Shown one piece after another: positions 10,547 to 22,645 of a stretch of DNA of 64,000 nt; the first letter of the stretch is position 1; each line of letters starts with the position of its first letter. The DNA comes from Gliomastix tumulicola (taxonomy: Eukaryota; Ascomycota; Sordariomycetes; Hypocreales; Bionectriaceae). The DNA is taken from positions 690,800 through 754,799 of the forward strand of contig BCHX01000005.1 of the NCBI GenBank assembly GCA_001599755.1, given 5' to 3'. The position numbers were made by a program, and so were the translations under genes. The notes below the pieces were generated by a model. That model had not been told where the DNA came from. It saw only the letters and a program-made list of their open reading frames with translations, and searched no databases.

Positions 10547-11796
10547 TCATGACTTGTCGGGGAAGCCAAAGTCGACACCGAAGGGAGGGTACACGTAGCG
10601 CTTCCACTCCTTCTTGGCCACAGTCTCGTTCGTCCAGGCGTCCAGCTCCTTGAGCTCCTCGGGAGCGATCGCGACGAGCTCCTTGTTGGCCTTGATGCGG
10701 TCGGCGTTGACAGACTTGGCCAGGACAGTGTTACCGCGGGCGACTGCGAGGAACACATCTCAGCAGCTGATTTCAGAGGAGATGCAAAGTATGACTTACC
10801 GTGGTGGCTCAGGAGGATAGACACGGGGGTCACGCCCTTCTTCTCGGCCAGCTTGACGACCGGCTCGATGGAGGCCACGGGGCTGCCCGTGCTGCCGAGA
10901 GGGCTGTAGGCCATGACGTGGATGCCCTTCTCCTTGGCGTACTCGGTGATGTCGGACTGGGGGAGCTGGGGGTGAATCTCGAGCTGGATGACAGCGGGGA
11001 CGATCTTGACCGTAGGCAGAAGCTCATCGATGTACTTCTTGCTATACTGCAGGAAGGGGCTCGAGTCAGCATGAGATGACGCAAAAAGAGGGGGAAGGGT
11101 GGTGCTGCCGACTCACGTTGGAGATGCCAATAGCCTTGGCCTTGCCCGTGGCGGGAAGGGCCTCCATCTGCACCCAGGCCTCCCTGTGATCCCACCCGTG
11201 GATGATATCCCTCGACCCGTCGGGGAGCTTGGGGAAGCGGTCGTCGTTGCCCTCGGGGTTCATGAGCAGCGGCCAGTGCACGAGGAACAGGTCGACGTAG
11301 TCGAGCCCCAGCGACTTGAGACTCTTGTCGAGCCCCTGCTCGACGCGGGTGTTGTACGTGGCCCAGACCTTGCTGATGACGAAGATGTCCTCGCGCTTGG
11401 CGACGCCCGAGGCGAAGGCCTCCTTGAGGGCCTCGCCGACCTCGTCCTCGTTGCCGTAGCAGTAGGCGCAGTCGATGAGCTTGTAGCCTTCCTTGAGGGC
11501 GGTGGCGACGGCCTCCTTGACCTTGCCGGGCTCGCTCTGCCAGGTGCCTGGAAGAAGAGAAAGTCAGTATGCTGAAACAGGTGGCCTTGTCTATCTATCT
11601 TGATGTATGTCGAGGGAGAGGCATGCTTGAGTGTTGGCGAGAGAGCTTCACTCTTCCTCGCCCCTCCCCCCGCTATCCAGGCCAGGGATGGCGGGGCAGA
11701 AAGGAGTAGGGAATAATAGCATCATATCGTACCTAGACCAAAGGCAGGGATCTCAGCGCCCGTGTTGAGCTTGAACTTGGTATCGGCGACGGCCAT
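10547..11796 (-). CDS. Aldo-keto reductase (glycerol dehydrogenase/Gcy1-like)
   Basis: Four exons (11796-11733, 11547-11117, 11046-10800, 10743-10547) close to a 312-residue protein, the normal AKR length. Introns are 11548-11732, 11047-11116 and 10744-10799. The catalytic tetrad is complete: Asp47 and Tyr52 (LIDCAYCYG), Lys81 (VISKVW) and His112 (VHWP). The C-terminal NADP-binding region contains the LAKSVNADRI box that replaces the IPKS motif. Such enzymes are cytosolic NADPH-dependent carbonyl or glycerol reductases. The best-looking match is the Gcy1/Gld group acting on glycerol, dihydroxyacetone or glyceraldehyde; the precise substrate is not determinable from sequence. It converges with the APH gene that ends at 10346. 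Confidence 0.9.
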
Positions 11797-13249
11797 GGTG
11801 ATGATATCGGGTTCGTAGGGGTACGGTATGTGCGTGTAAGTCGTCTCGCGGAGAGGGATGCAGACAAAGTTGATCGCTTTGAAAACAGGACAGCCAGCCG
11901 GGTCATGGTAGATATATCAGGACCCCTCGTCCCGTTCATATGCCTGTCTCCCCCCACACACAGCCCGCCTGGCCACAGCCTATACAGGACGGGATTCCCT
12001 CCTCCATGACCTCGGACGCTGCATCTCGGGGAATCTAGCGCGAAGCGGCCAACGGAGAAATCAACCCGTGGGCAGTTTGACTCGCCTGTGGGGGCGCCCA
12101 AGACGAGGGAGGCTCCAGTCTTTCGCTCTTCTGCCGCCGAGGAATACCTCTCCTGGCCGGCTCCTCTTTCCAAGGCCGCCAGTCCGGATCCCGGTCAAGT
12201 TGGCCCGGTCATGGAATGGGGCGAGCTCCCCCGGTCGGTACGTACCTTTTGCTTGGAACAACGTGATCTGGATATGATGCGAATCATCCCGTCAGCTGCA
12301 AGTATGTCATACATTTGTCGTGCATTGAACACGCATGAAGTGTAGTCATGTGAAGATAGGTCTCGAGCCCTGATCAGGGGTGGTGCTTACGGCAGCCGGA
12401 GAGGGCAGAATGGTTCCTCGGTGAGGGACTGACGATGGAGGAAGAGTGCGTCTCTGGCGCGAACGCCATCTTGGCAGCTAGTGGAACCAATCATAGAAGC
12501 ATAACCATCTGGTCGTGGTTTCGTTGGTGTGCCTAGACTGGCACTGAGTCAGTGGTGGTGGTCCATCACACACTAACATCGTCATCGGATGCCGGGCTAT
12601 TGCACGGACCGGTGGCTGCTGAGAGACAGCCCCGCACCAGCCACACGTTCCGTGGCTGAAATTCCACCCCAATATTTCGCTGTGGCTGGGGACCCTCGCT
12701 ACAGATGTGGCTAACACTGTGGCGCACCCCCGTCATTGCCGAGGAGATTGAAACACGTTTGCGATGATGATGGAGAGTCGAACGAGGCTCTCGCTTTCCG
12801 AAACCATCCCATTCCATTACCGTCTTCTAATAATACATACCCGCCGCCCTCACTCTCCTTCGAAAGCGCACATCTCCCATCGCCGTCGACCCTCGAACCA
12901 ATTTTTTTTTAAAAGCTCGACTCGTCTCGTCCATCGCCAGACTCCGTGCCGACTCGCCGAATTCTTCCAGGCACAAGCGGACACCTTGTTCCGTTTTCCT
13001 CGCAAATCGCAAGCCCCTGAGACGGGAACGCTGCGTGTCACTCCTTCGCAAGCGACGTCCGCCCAGCCCCTCGCCTGCGAACCACCGACAAAAAAATCGA
13101 CCCTGTCGACGTGCGACTCTTTTTCTCTTCTCTGCTAGAACATTTAATCTATTTGGGCGGAAAACGCCTTTATTCCGCGCTGGTCGCAATCCGTCTATTA
13201 TTTTTTGGGGGCCCTTTTTATCGACAATACAATACATACACACACAACA
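11797..13249. promoter_or_regulatory. Divergent promoter, aldo-keto reductase and Sed5 genes
   Basis: A 1.45-kb spacer between divergent genes. Open frames in it (for example 12088-12345 and 12764-13138) have no protein-like features. The last 350 bp before 13250 are pyrimidine-rich and probably form the SED5 leader, ending in an A-rich CACACAACA context before the ATG. Confidence 0.5.
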
Positions 13250-14371
13250 ATGGCCGTCTCGACATCCGTACAGGACCGCACCGCGGAGTTCAAGTCGGTC
13301 CTCGCACAGGCGCAGCGCCGCCAGAACACCAGCAAAGTCGGCTCCCAGCGCCGCTCCCTCCTCACCGACGCGCAAAAATCCGCGGCAAATGGCGACGCCA
13401 GCCCGCGGCGGTCCGACTTCGCCCGGAAGGCGGCCGAGATTGGGAGGGGCATCTCTGCGACCATGGGGAAGCTGGAGAAGTTGGCACAGCGTGAGTTTCG
13501 CGACTCTAAAGGGGGGGCGTGACGGAGGAGGAGGAGGAGGGGAGTTTCAATCTGCTAACCTTTTTCCCAGTCGCGAGGCGCCGCACGCTGTTCGACGATC
13601 GGCCGGTCGAGATCAACGAGCTCACATTCGTCATCAAGCAGGACCTGTCGTCGCTAAACCAGCAGATCGGCGACCTCTCCGCGCTCTCGAAGCAGAACGG
13701 GCGGCCAAACGGCGACCAGGAGGGCGAGCACAACAAGAACGTCGTCTACCTGCTGCAGGGCAAGCTGACCGATGTGTCCGTCAACTTCAAGGACGTCCTC
13801 GAGGAGCGCACCAAGAACATCCAGGCGTCGCGCTCGCGCACCGAGAACTTCATCTCCACCGTCTCCCAGCACGCCCAGCCGTCGCTGCAGCCCTCGGCCT
13901 CGCCGCTCTACGGCACGCCCAACCGGTCGTCGCCGGCGCCCGCCGCGCAGGACACGCTCTCGCTCAACCCCGTCGGCGACCAGCAGCTGCTCATGATGGA
14001 GGAGGCGCAGTCGTCCAACTCGTACATCCAGCAGCGTGGCGAGGCCATCGAGGCCATCGAGAAGACCATCGGCGAGCTGGGAAGCATCTTTGGGCAGCTG
14101 GCCACCATGGTGTCCGAGCAGAGCGAGATGATCCAGCGCATCGACGCCAACACGGAGGACGTGGTGGACAACGTCGACGGGGCACAGCGCGAGCTGCTCA
14201 AGTACTGGTCGAGGGTGTCGAGCAACAGGTGGCTGATTGCAAAGATGTTTGGCGTGTTGATGATTTTCTTCTTGTAAGTCCCCCCCCCTTTTGTCCGTGA
14301 CGAGGAGTCACATAACCCTGAACAGCCGGCTAACGATGACGCGCAGACTCTGGGTGTTGGTTTCTGGTTAG
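13250..14371 (+). CDS. sed5: Syntaxin 5 homologue, Golgi Qa-SNARE
   Basis: Golgi Qa-SNARE for ER-Golgi and intra-Golgi vesicle fusion. Exons 13250-13490, 13571-14273 and 14347-14371 give 322 residues. Introns are 13491-13570 and 14274-14346 (branch GGCTAAC). The N-terminus QDRTAEF with a following SVLAQAQRRQ is the conserved Sed5/syntaxin-5 N-peptide that binds the SM protein Sly1. The SNARE helix covers about residues 232-290, with a Gln at the expected zero layer region. A single C-terminal membrane anchor runs from about 301 to the end and is split by the last, 25-nt exon. Length matches fungal Sed5. The gene converges on NSE3. Confidence 0.95.
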
Positions 14372-14727
14372 AGCGAGAGATGTTTAGCTTCGCAAGCACA
14401 GATATAGATTTCGGTACGTATGTATTTAAGACCCGGCTCTGCCCCCTTTATGCAGAGCCATGCCCGTGCCGCGCTGCGCCAGACCGTTCCAGACGACTTT
14501 GCTCTATATGTTATATCATTGTCTATTGGACAGCACGAGGTCATAGGATCAAGGACTCAGTAGCACGCTTTTTCTAATTAATGTATGCTCGCCGACACAT
14601 ATCGGCGGGCTGCTGCTTCTTCATAATGGTACAGGGGTCATAAGTCGTAGTGTCATCAGTTCTTCTCGTTGTCCTTGTTCTCAAGCGGAGTCTCGAACCA
14701 TTCCACAAACCCGTTTTCGTGTCTCTT
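14372..14727. other. Convergent 3' region of SED5 and NSE3
   Basis: Spacer between two converging genes. It should hold both 3' UTRs. No additional gene was seen. Confidence 0.5.
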
Positions 14728-15999
14728 CTAATGGACATTCTCACGCAAGCCGACCGACCCCTCCTCGCCCCCGGTCTCCTCCTCGGTTTCGTCCCCGTTT
14801 ACGTGACCGTCCTCGTCTTCGTCCTCGTCCTCGTGTCCGCTCGCAAGCCCGTTCTCCTGGACCCTCTGCGACTTAGGTAGATTCTTGACCCCCAGGCTCA
14901 CTTTGAGCTTCTTCTCCAGTTCAGGGGTCATTCCGCCGTATACTTCCTCCACCATCCCAACAACGCCTTCAATCCCAATCTCCTCCTTGGCTCGCACGCC
15001 CACGTGCCAAGTCGTGGTGGTCTCGCCGTCCTGGCCGACAGGAGGCCGCTGGACCCTGGAGATGACATACCCTTGCTTCTCCATTTTCTTGAGCACCACA
15101 TCCGTCTTATCAGCCCACACGTTTCTATCGGCGTTGAGGCGAGAAAGGTAGCGCTTGAGCTTCTGGTCGCTCAGCTCGCCGCCGCTGAGACAGATGCAGG
15201 ACACTGTAAGCGTATAAAAGCCGACGTAAGTAGCGTCGGCCTCGGCGCTGGGGATCTTGGACGGTGGGAGGATCTCGGGGATGCGGTACTCGGGGGGCAG
15301 GATGGAGCAGAGGATGTAGGAGCCGGAGCCCGTCTTGCCCTGCGTCGAGGAACTCAGTGCTGAAGATGCAGCGCGTTAGCATGGCCGTTCGCTTCTCTTC
15401 ATGTCAGAGAGGAACGGTGACCTGCCTTTGCGCTTCTCCTGCAGAGTCACCTTCTCTCGGACAGGCAGCTCCTGCATCTCCATGCCCATTGCAAATCGCA
15501 GCTGCTCCTGCGCGATGGCAAAGATTCTTTTGAACGAACGGCTCTGCGTTCCCAGGACTGCCCCGTGCGGAAATACATGTCAGCCAGCGCTCGTTGCCTC
15601 CGTAATGATGGCAGCGGTTGTCTCGTGTGCTCGGGCCAAGGCTCACCTTTCTCTTTGATACCCTCTCGTCGAATCGGCTGCCTCGCATACTCGCAGGAGA
15701 GAGCATATCGGACGAGCTTTTTGGCAAGCTGCTCGTCCGCCTTCTGGGCGTCAGACGGGCCGTCCGAGTCCACCTCCTCTTCCGAATCTTGGCCTTGGGC
15801 TTCGGTCTGCTCGTCGTTGTCTGAGCCGGGGTCGGGGGCATTTGCGGGCTGTCGGGGGCGCTCCTCTTCTTCGTTAGAGCCGTCGTTGGCCCGGCGCTGT
15901 TGTCATGGGTGAGCTTGAGAAATGTCATGGAGGGGGATTGAGTCGGGTGGGAGGGATGGGTGGTCTTACATTTCGCCGTCTTCCTCGCGCTGCAGGCAT
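14728..15999 (-). CDS. nse3: MAGE-family Smc5/6 complex subunit Nse3
   Basis: MAGE-domain protein; in fungi the single MAGE member is Nse3, which with Nse1 and Nse4 forms the DNA-binding and ubiquitin-ligase-stimulating arm of the Smc5/6 genome-stability complex. Four exons are proposed: 15999-15970, 15896-15647, 15557-15422 and 15352-14728, giving 346 residues. The start MPAARGRRRN is followed by an acidic, low-complexity stretch. The MAGE fold then contains the YILCSILPPEYR strand, the FYTLTVSCICLSGGELSD helix and the YLSRLNAD segment. The C-terminus is acidic (Glu/Asp runs). The third intron is ambiguous: GT-AG from 15421 to 15353 keeps frame, but an alternative GC-AG intron using the AAAG|GCAGGT donor also does. 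Divergent from the Sls1 gene. Confidence 0.85.
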
Positions 16000-16465
16000 C
16001 GCTGAATCTGGTATCGGATGGCGGGGTCGCTGTGTATGTCGTGGAACAACGGATGCAAAGACGGCAAAGACGATTGCTGATCGGTGCAGTCCAAATTTTG
16101 ACTGGGACAATGTTGTGAATTGCAAGCAGAGGTGGCTTGCAGGAATTTTGTCGTGGTAAAAAGTGCGACCTCTTTGTTTGCGAAGGTTTCTTGGGGGAGG
16201 AAGGAACCAACTCTCGACGCGTTCAGAAAGTCGCGTCGCAATCAAAAAAATTCTTATCGGGGGGCTTATCGCAATCTTATCGGCGCAAGAAAAAAAGAAG
16301 TTCTCCTGAGGACAGCTCCTTCCCTGACCACTTACACGCCTGGCGGTAAAAGAGGAAAGAGCCATTCTTGCGGCCTCCAACACTGTGGACTACCTACTTA
16401 TTTTTCTCAGTCAACTGCTCTGTCATGAAACCCCCATCTCGGCCCAACCACCACCATCCAACCCC
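16000..16465. promoter_or_regulatory. Divergent promoter of NSE3 and SLS1
   Basis: A 466-bp spacer between head-to-head start codons. It includes an A-rich stretch around 16240-16310 and no open frame of its own. Confidence 0.5.
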
Positions 16466-19400
16466 ATGTTAGCGAGGAGAGGATGCGCCTCGCGCGTCTG
16501 TCTGTCATGCCGCTTTACACTCGCTCGTTCAGAGGTCGTCGCGAGACGGTTCCCTCAATTGCATCCTCGAATTCACTCGAATAGCCCGAATATACGTCTC
16601 TTGAGCTCCTCATTAAGTCTAAAAGAGAGTTCAAAGAGTGTCAAAGATACCCCAACGGACGACCCGTTTGCAGCCCTCGAGGTCGCTCGACGACATGAAA
16701 CATCATCACCCCAGCTCTCTAAGTCGCAGAAGAAGCGATCGAAAACCCCGAAAGCTCGAAAGAAGAAGAGTGAGGAGCCTCTTCCGGAATGGGGACTTGC
16801 TCCTGGGAGTAAATCGACCCCAGCAACGACAAGCCCTCTTACTGCTGCACCCGTAAACGAAGCTACAGGCGAACCGAATCAAGATGATAGGCAATCTCAA
16901 GATGCAGAGGAGAAGCAGGAAGAAGCCATTGTAGATACTACAACTGCAGAGATCGAAGCATCTGAGGCGTCACCCTCGGAAACAGCGGGCACATTAAACG
17001 ACTCCCACGAACCCGAAGACCAACCCATCGAAACAACACCAGCGAGGAGTAATGATCGATCTGCCCCCAGGCAAGACATCCAACGCCTCCAGGTCGGTGT
17101 GGAGGCTCTCGGTCAACCGGGAGGCGCCATCATTCTCGACAATCCAGATGTGCTATCCCAACGACGTTCACGTGTCTGGGATATACCCCAAGAGGCCCAA
17201 GGCGTCCACGGTCTCGACATCAAATTACCAGACGCCTCAGTGACCAAAGAAGGCATCATGGCCGAGGCAATGGCCAATATTGAGGAGCTAAACCTCCGCG
17301 ATAGCAGAGAGCTCGGCGAAAAGGAGTTCCAACGACATCGGGACTCCCTTGCGAATAGCTTTACGGCGGCTCAGCTCGAGGCTTACCTAAAGGCGAGCAC
17401 CGAGGCCGAAAACGTTTTCCTGGCGCCAGACTCAAACAAGACGACCGACGAGTCTATTCCCAAATCCGCAGTTGAATGGAGGCTACTTCGCCCCAACACC
17501 CCTGTCACATTGACGAAGAAGCAGCGGCTCGCACATGATATCATCACGCGTGCTTGGAACATCGAAACCTTGGCCTCCTCTAATCTTGGCATCATGCACC
17601 TCGAAGTTGATCCGGATCTCTACGAAGTGTTGGCTCGTAAGTGTTACCTCGCCACGTTTGTAATAACCACCGTTTGCCAACACTGACCTTATTTCTCTTT
17701 AGACCCAGCCACTGGAGCCTTGGATTTCGCCAAAGCCCGTCTCAACAACTCCGACGGAGAGACGATATCTTTCGATTTGCCAAAGCCTACGATAGAGATT
17801 CGTTGTGTGAAACCGTCGGCACGCGGTGTCTTAAACCGAATCAAGGCCCTTAAGAGTGGCTTGAAGGTCGCCAGACCAAATAAGCAAGGACTCGGTGGCC
17901 ATCAACTGTCTTGGCCCTGGTTCATTGACGAAGTTTCCCGGATCACACGCACCGCCATCGTAGCCGGCGAGGGTGTATGTCTCTTATCTGACACGTTCAA
18001 GAGCAGCTCGAGAAGGCTAACGCAAGAGTCCAGGGAATCAAGCTAAGATGGATAGACTTTCTCCAACCGGAGTCGAAATCCTCTGCCGTCGAGAGCAAGG
18101 AAGAGGTCGTCATGCGCCTCCTCCGGAGCAAGGACGACCAACCAAAAGCCTCAAATCTCCTAGTTATCCCTCTGGATGGAGAGAAAGGTCTCTCGAAGTG
18201 CACACACGTTCCCCACAGCTTTGATACACGCAGCTTCAGCTTGCCTGACAGACAACGGCCGTGGACACGATGGACAGCACCCAGCGCGCATTCGGCCTTC
18301 GATCTTTCGCCAGATCAGCGTCCCTTGTCTTCTGTCATGCAGCTGCCAACAACTCGCTGGCCCGCGCCCGCGCCCGCGCCTCAAAGGCCGCAGACACGAC
18401 ATCTTACAGCCTCTTTCGGCCACGTCCTAAGCAGTGTTCCGAAGGCCCCCAAGGCTGGAAGCCGAGTCGATCGCATCTTCGCCTCGCTCATGCCGCATCC
18501 CGCCGCGTTTAACGCGATGGTTTTGGAGGCTGAAGTTCAAAAGTCCGCCTTCATACTCCTCAAGTTCACAGCGCCGATGGGCCGAGAAATAGGGAAGACA
18601 ACACCTCCTTATGTATACCTCAAACTCCCCGTCAGCCCCGACAGCGACTTCTCCAACTTCTCCTTGCCCGAGGATGCCTCTCTCTACACGGAGAAGCCCA
18701 AATTCATGGTGGATGCGCTGGTTCCCGAGAATCCCGTCGATGTGCGTTTGGATTTGACAGACAGGCTAGAACTTGCTCTATCAGATCAACGAGGCGTCCT
18801 CGAGTTCTTCCAAGCGTCAGAGTTCAACCTGGCCGAGGGCAGACTGCAGACGCCCCCCAATGTCGACATTTCCCTTCCGCATCTTCGCAAGCCAGGCCGC
18901 CATGGCAAGGAGATTCCAAGCGCCGTGAGATATGACTTTGCGGGCCTCGAGGTTCATCAGATTGCCAAAATACCATGGCAGGACCAGCTGCTCGTCTACA
19001 GCAGCATCGAAGCCGGCCAGCAGGGCGGCAGTCGGCAGCAGCTGACGATTGAGCAGCAGCAGCACGAACAGGGCGAGCCCACGGCTGCGTTCCTCGACGC
19101 CGTTGATGCCATCGCCACGGGGCGGGTCTTCCCATGGACAGATGGCCGGAAGCTCATGGTAGAGGACAAGACTCCCGAGACCGGGCACGAGAATATCACG
19201 TTCGAGCCGGCGCCTGCAGACGAAAACGACGCAAAACAAGCTGAAGCAGTCGAGGATAACGCTAGGACTCCTTGGAAAGAGAACGACCTCCCGCAGCTCT
19301 CCCCAGACGACGCCGAGTCGGCTCCCCTCGTCGAGAAGGATACACAGGAAGCTCAAGCACCTGAGGATGCTCCTCCTCAGGCTTGGGCAGACAGTCATGG

Positions 19401-20127
19401 CGTCCCTTTCCTCAGCCCAGAAGTCGCCGAGAGGCTGGGAATCAGAGTCAAGAAGCCCTTGGAGAAGATGGGAAACACAAATACTCCTCTTGAGAAGGGT
19501 GCCCGTCACGTCATCCACGGCGGCGAGCCGGAGGATCAAACTCAGTCGCTAAGCAACGAGCCTGAGCCTTCCGCAGCCGCCGAAGTACACAGAACATCGT
19601 CCATTACGCAAGAAGATCGACTTGCAGGTGCCTTTGATGCCCCAGTCACCTCATCCACGGGCGAACTGGCCGTCGAGCCTCCCAAACAAGACGCCAGCGA
19701 CTTCGTCAGCCAAACCGAAGGGCAGTCGGCTGTCGTGACCAGCGAAGAGTGCGAAGCTATCCTAGAACAAGGCCAACATCTCATCTCCTCCGCTAGCGAC
19801 TCTCTAGCCTCCGCGAAGGAGACCCAAAACACAGCCGTCGACGATCAGCCGCCCAGAGACGAAGGAAACTTCACCCAGCTTTCCCAGGAAGCTACCACCA
19901 CCACCACCACCANCNNNGANNNNANNANCANNCAGCNGCCGCCGGCCGAGTCTGTGGCAGTGCCCGAACCCGAAGCACTCGAGAAACAAACGGGAGCCAC
20001 CGACGGCACAGACGACGGAACAAGACCTGCCACCAAAGAGACTCCCGCTTCGAGTCCTCCTGTACAAAAACGCCCCGAGCCAGACGCGTCCAGCCCTTGG
20101 GGGCACGCTTGGAGCCTGTTTAAATAA
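16466..20127 (+). CDS. sls1: Sls1-type mitochondrial inner-membrane regulator of mitochondrial gene expression
   Basis: Predicted 1178-residue protein from exons 16466-17636, 17703-17974 and 18034-20127; introns are 17637-17702 and 17975-18033. ATG 16466 is chosen because the upstream open-frame start at 16385 is GTG. The resulting N-terminus MLARRGCASRVCLSCR, rich in Arg and Ser and lacking acids, reads as a mitochondrial targeting peptide. A conserved core from about residue 215 includes the IILDNPDVL region, a helical FTAAQLEAYLKAS segment and an IKALKSGLKVARPNK stretch, as in the fungal Sls1 family. Yeast Sls1 coordinates mitochondrial transcription with translation at the inner membrane. 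The C-terminal third is acidic, Pro/Glu-rich and probably disordered. Unresolved bases at 19913-19937 fall inside the coding sequence, so a few residues are unknown. Confidence 0.8.
19913..19937. other. Ambiguous bases inside the SLS1 coding region
   Basis: Scattered N calls follow a CCA/CAC triplet run (19903-19914). The repeat is the probable cause. The reading frame stays open if the base count is correct. Confidence 0.9.
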
Positions 20128-20651
20128 CTCAGTGTAATACCACCCATGTATATTTGTATCATAACTATGTAATATCTGTATTCTACGGCATAATTGCCTT
20201 GGGATTTGTTCAACTTACTTGCATCAAACAGGTGGCTTGGTTGGCGTGCAGGATGCCAATGACAGCATGCACGCATGCCTGCGAAGCAACAAGACATCAT
20301 GTGACCATGCGCACCTACACGTGGGAGTAACATGGCAGCGGCAGCGGCAGCGGCATCACCAGCATCAATCACATCAAGCGAGAGGAAACATCAGTTGGCA
20401 TGACAAAGGGAATTTTTATTGATCACTTCCGCTCTAATCCTTTTTGTTCAGCACATTACTAAGATTGTTCGGGCGGAACTACTCCGCGTGTTTCGCTCCT
20501 CCTACTATTACCCATTCATGTGCTCCCAAGACCAGTAGTCCGAGTGATCTGACGTAGATCATTTCGTCGTAGACGTGAGTGTATTATCATCAAGACGCGC
20601 GATGCGAGACCGCGAGTCCATGACGTGAAGGACAGTGGGTGAGACCGCCGC
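20128..20651. other. Convergent 3' region of SLS1 and TEF1
   Basis: A 524-bp spacer between converging genes. Short CAG/GGC-type triplet repetition occurs at about 20333-20356. No gene was seen. Confidence 0.5.
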
Positions 20652-22645
20652 TTATTTCTTGGCAGCCTTGGTGGCGGACTTGGTGACCTTGCCCGTACCA
20701 CCGGCAGACTTCTCGACGGACTTGATAACACCGACGGCGACGGTCTGACGCATGTCACGGACGGCGAAGCGGCCCAGAGGAGGGTAGTCGGTGAAAGCCT
20801 CAACGCACATGGGCTTAGAGGGAACCATCTTGACGATGGCGGAGTCACCAGACTTGATGAACTTGGGGGCCTCCTCAACAGCCTTACCGGTACGGCGGTC
20901 AATCTTCTCGAGGAGCTCGGAGAACTTGCACGCAATGTGGGCAGTGTGGCAGTCGAGGACGGGGGCGTAGCCGGCACCGACCTGACCAGGGTGGTTGAGA
21001 ACGATGACCTGGGCGTTGAAAGAAGCAGCGGCCTGGGCGGGGTCGTTCTTGGAGTCAGAGGCGACGTTGCCACGACGAATGTCCTTGACGGAGACGTTCT
21101 TCACGTTGAAGCCAACGTTGTCACCGGGGAGACCCTCGGTGAGCTGCTCGTGGTGCATCTCGACCGACTTGACTTCAGTGGTGACGTTGGAGGGAGCAAA
21201 GGTGACGACCATACCGGGCTTGATGACACCGGTCTCGATACGGCCGACAGGGACTGTGCCAATACCGCCAATCTTGTAGACATCCTGGAGAGGAAGACGG
21301 AGAGGCTTGTCGGAGGGACGCTTGGGGGGCTCGATGGAGTCAATGGCCTCGAGGAGGGTCTTGCCGGTGGACTTGCCAGCCTTGGTCTCCTTCTCCCAGC
21401 CCTTGTACCAGGGAGCGTTGGCGGTGGGGGCAAGCATGTTGTCGCCGTGGAAGCCAGAGATGGGGACGAAGGCAACAGTCTTGGGGTTGTAGCCGACCTT
21501 CTTGATGAAGTTGGAAGTCTCCTTGATGATTTCGTTGAAACGAGCCTCAGCCCAGTTGGCAGTGTCCATCTTGTTGATGGCAACGATGAGCTGCTTGACA
21601 CCGAGGGTGTAGGCGAGCAGAGCGTGCTCACGAGTCTGGCCATCCTTGGAGATACCAGCCTCGAACTCACCAGTACCGGCAGCGATAATCAGGATAGCGC
21701 AGTCGGCCTGGGAAGTACCAGTGATCATGTTCTTGATGAAGTCACGGTGACCGGGAGCATCTGCAGATGGTTAGCATCAAGTTGACACGTGAGGATGAGC
21801 AGCCAGGTAGGCAACATACCAATGACGGTGACATGGTACTTGGGAGTCTCGAACTTCCAGAGGGCGATATCGATGGTGATACCACGCTCACGCTCGGCCT
21901 TGAGCTTGTCAAGAACCCAGGCGTACTTGAAGGAACCCTTGCCGAGCTCGGCGGCTTCCTGTTGTCCATTGTGTCAGTCACTGTCAATGATATCTCCAGG
22001 CCAAAAAAAACTCTTGTGCACCGTGCAAAATTGATTGGTGAGGGGCAATTGGCGTCATGAGGCCAGGCTGTGTGCTTCGAGTACAAAGGTACATGGAGGG
22101 GTTGTGAGCCCCACCAAGACGAAGATAAGGCCACAGAAAAAATTTTCGTTTTGGGTAGGAGGGGTAAGAAGGGGGTCCGAGCTTTTGGCTCTGAACGCGC
22201 GCGAGAGGTGCGGAACGTGCAAGAAAAAGTCGTTGCGTTTGCAGGGAAAATTGGTGGGTGGGAGAAGAAACGAGGCACAGAAGATGCAGGAAATGAAGCT
22301 TACCTTCTCGAACTTCTCGATGGTACGCTTGTCGATACCACCGCACTGGTAGATCAGGTGACCAGTCTGTCGAGCACTGTCAGTGAAACTGTCCTCAGCG
22401 TGCCCCGCGCGGGCGCCAGCGCCAGCAGAGAGGCCAGCAGCAGGCGGGGCGAGCGAAGCATCCCTGGAGATGCATATTGGGATCGGGGAGGGGAACTCAC
22501 GGTGGTAGACTTGCCGGAATCGACGTGGCCGATAACGACCACGTTGATGTGAGTCTTGTCGTCCTTACTGTAGGAAGCTCGTCAGCAGCGTGTTCGATAG
22601 CAGCAGCAGGAGGCATAATGATGAGCGAGAAGTAACTTACCCCAT
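20652..22645 (-). CDS. tef1: Translation elongation factor 1-alpha
   Basis: GTPase that delivers aminoacyl-tRNA to the ribosome. Five exons (22645-22641, 22567-22501, 22366-22304, 21958-21820, 21760-20652) give exactly 460 residues, the standard fungal length. The first exon is only ATGGG, a typical fungal TEF1 structure. Introns are 22568-22640, 22367-22500, 21959-22303 (345 bp) and 21761-21819. The P-loop GHVDSGKS is at residues 15-22; the DAPGH switch-II motif is formed across the last intron; NKMD and the C-terminal MRQTVAVGVIK strand are present. The C-terminus ends in the usual Lys/Ala-rich tail. These introns are the region widely used as a phylogenetic marker in filamentous ascomycetes and would identify the species. 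Confidence 0.99.

Noticed and set aside
13035..14300. 421-codon plus-strand frame overlapping SED5
   Set aside because: Arg/Ala/His-rich out-of-frame reading of SED5; the SNARE and membrane anchor are in the other frame.
20937..21785. 282-codon plus-strand frame opposite TEF1
   Set aside because: Antisense reading of a codon-biased gene, a common artefact in TEF1.
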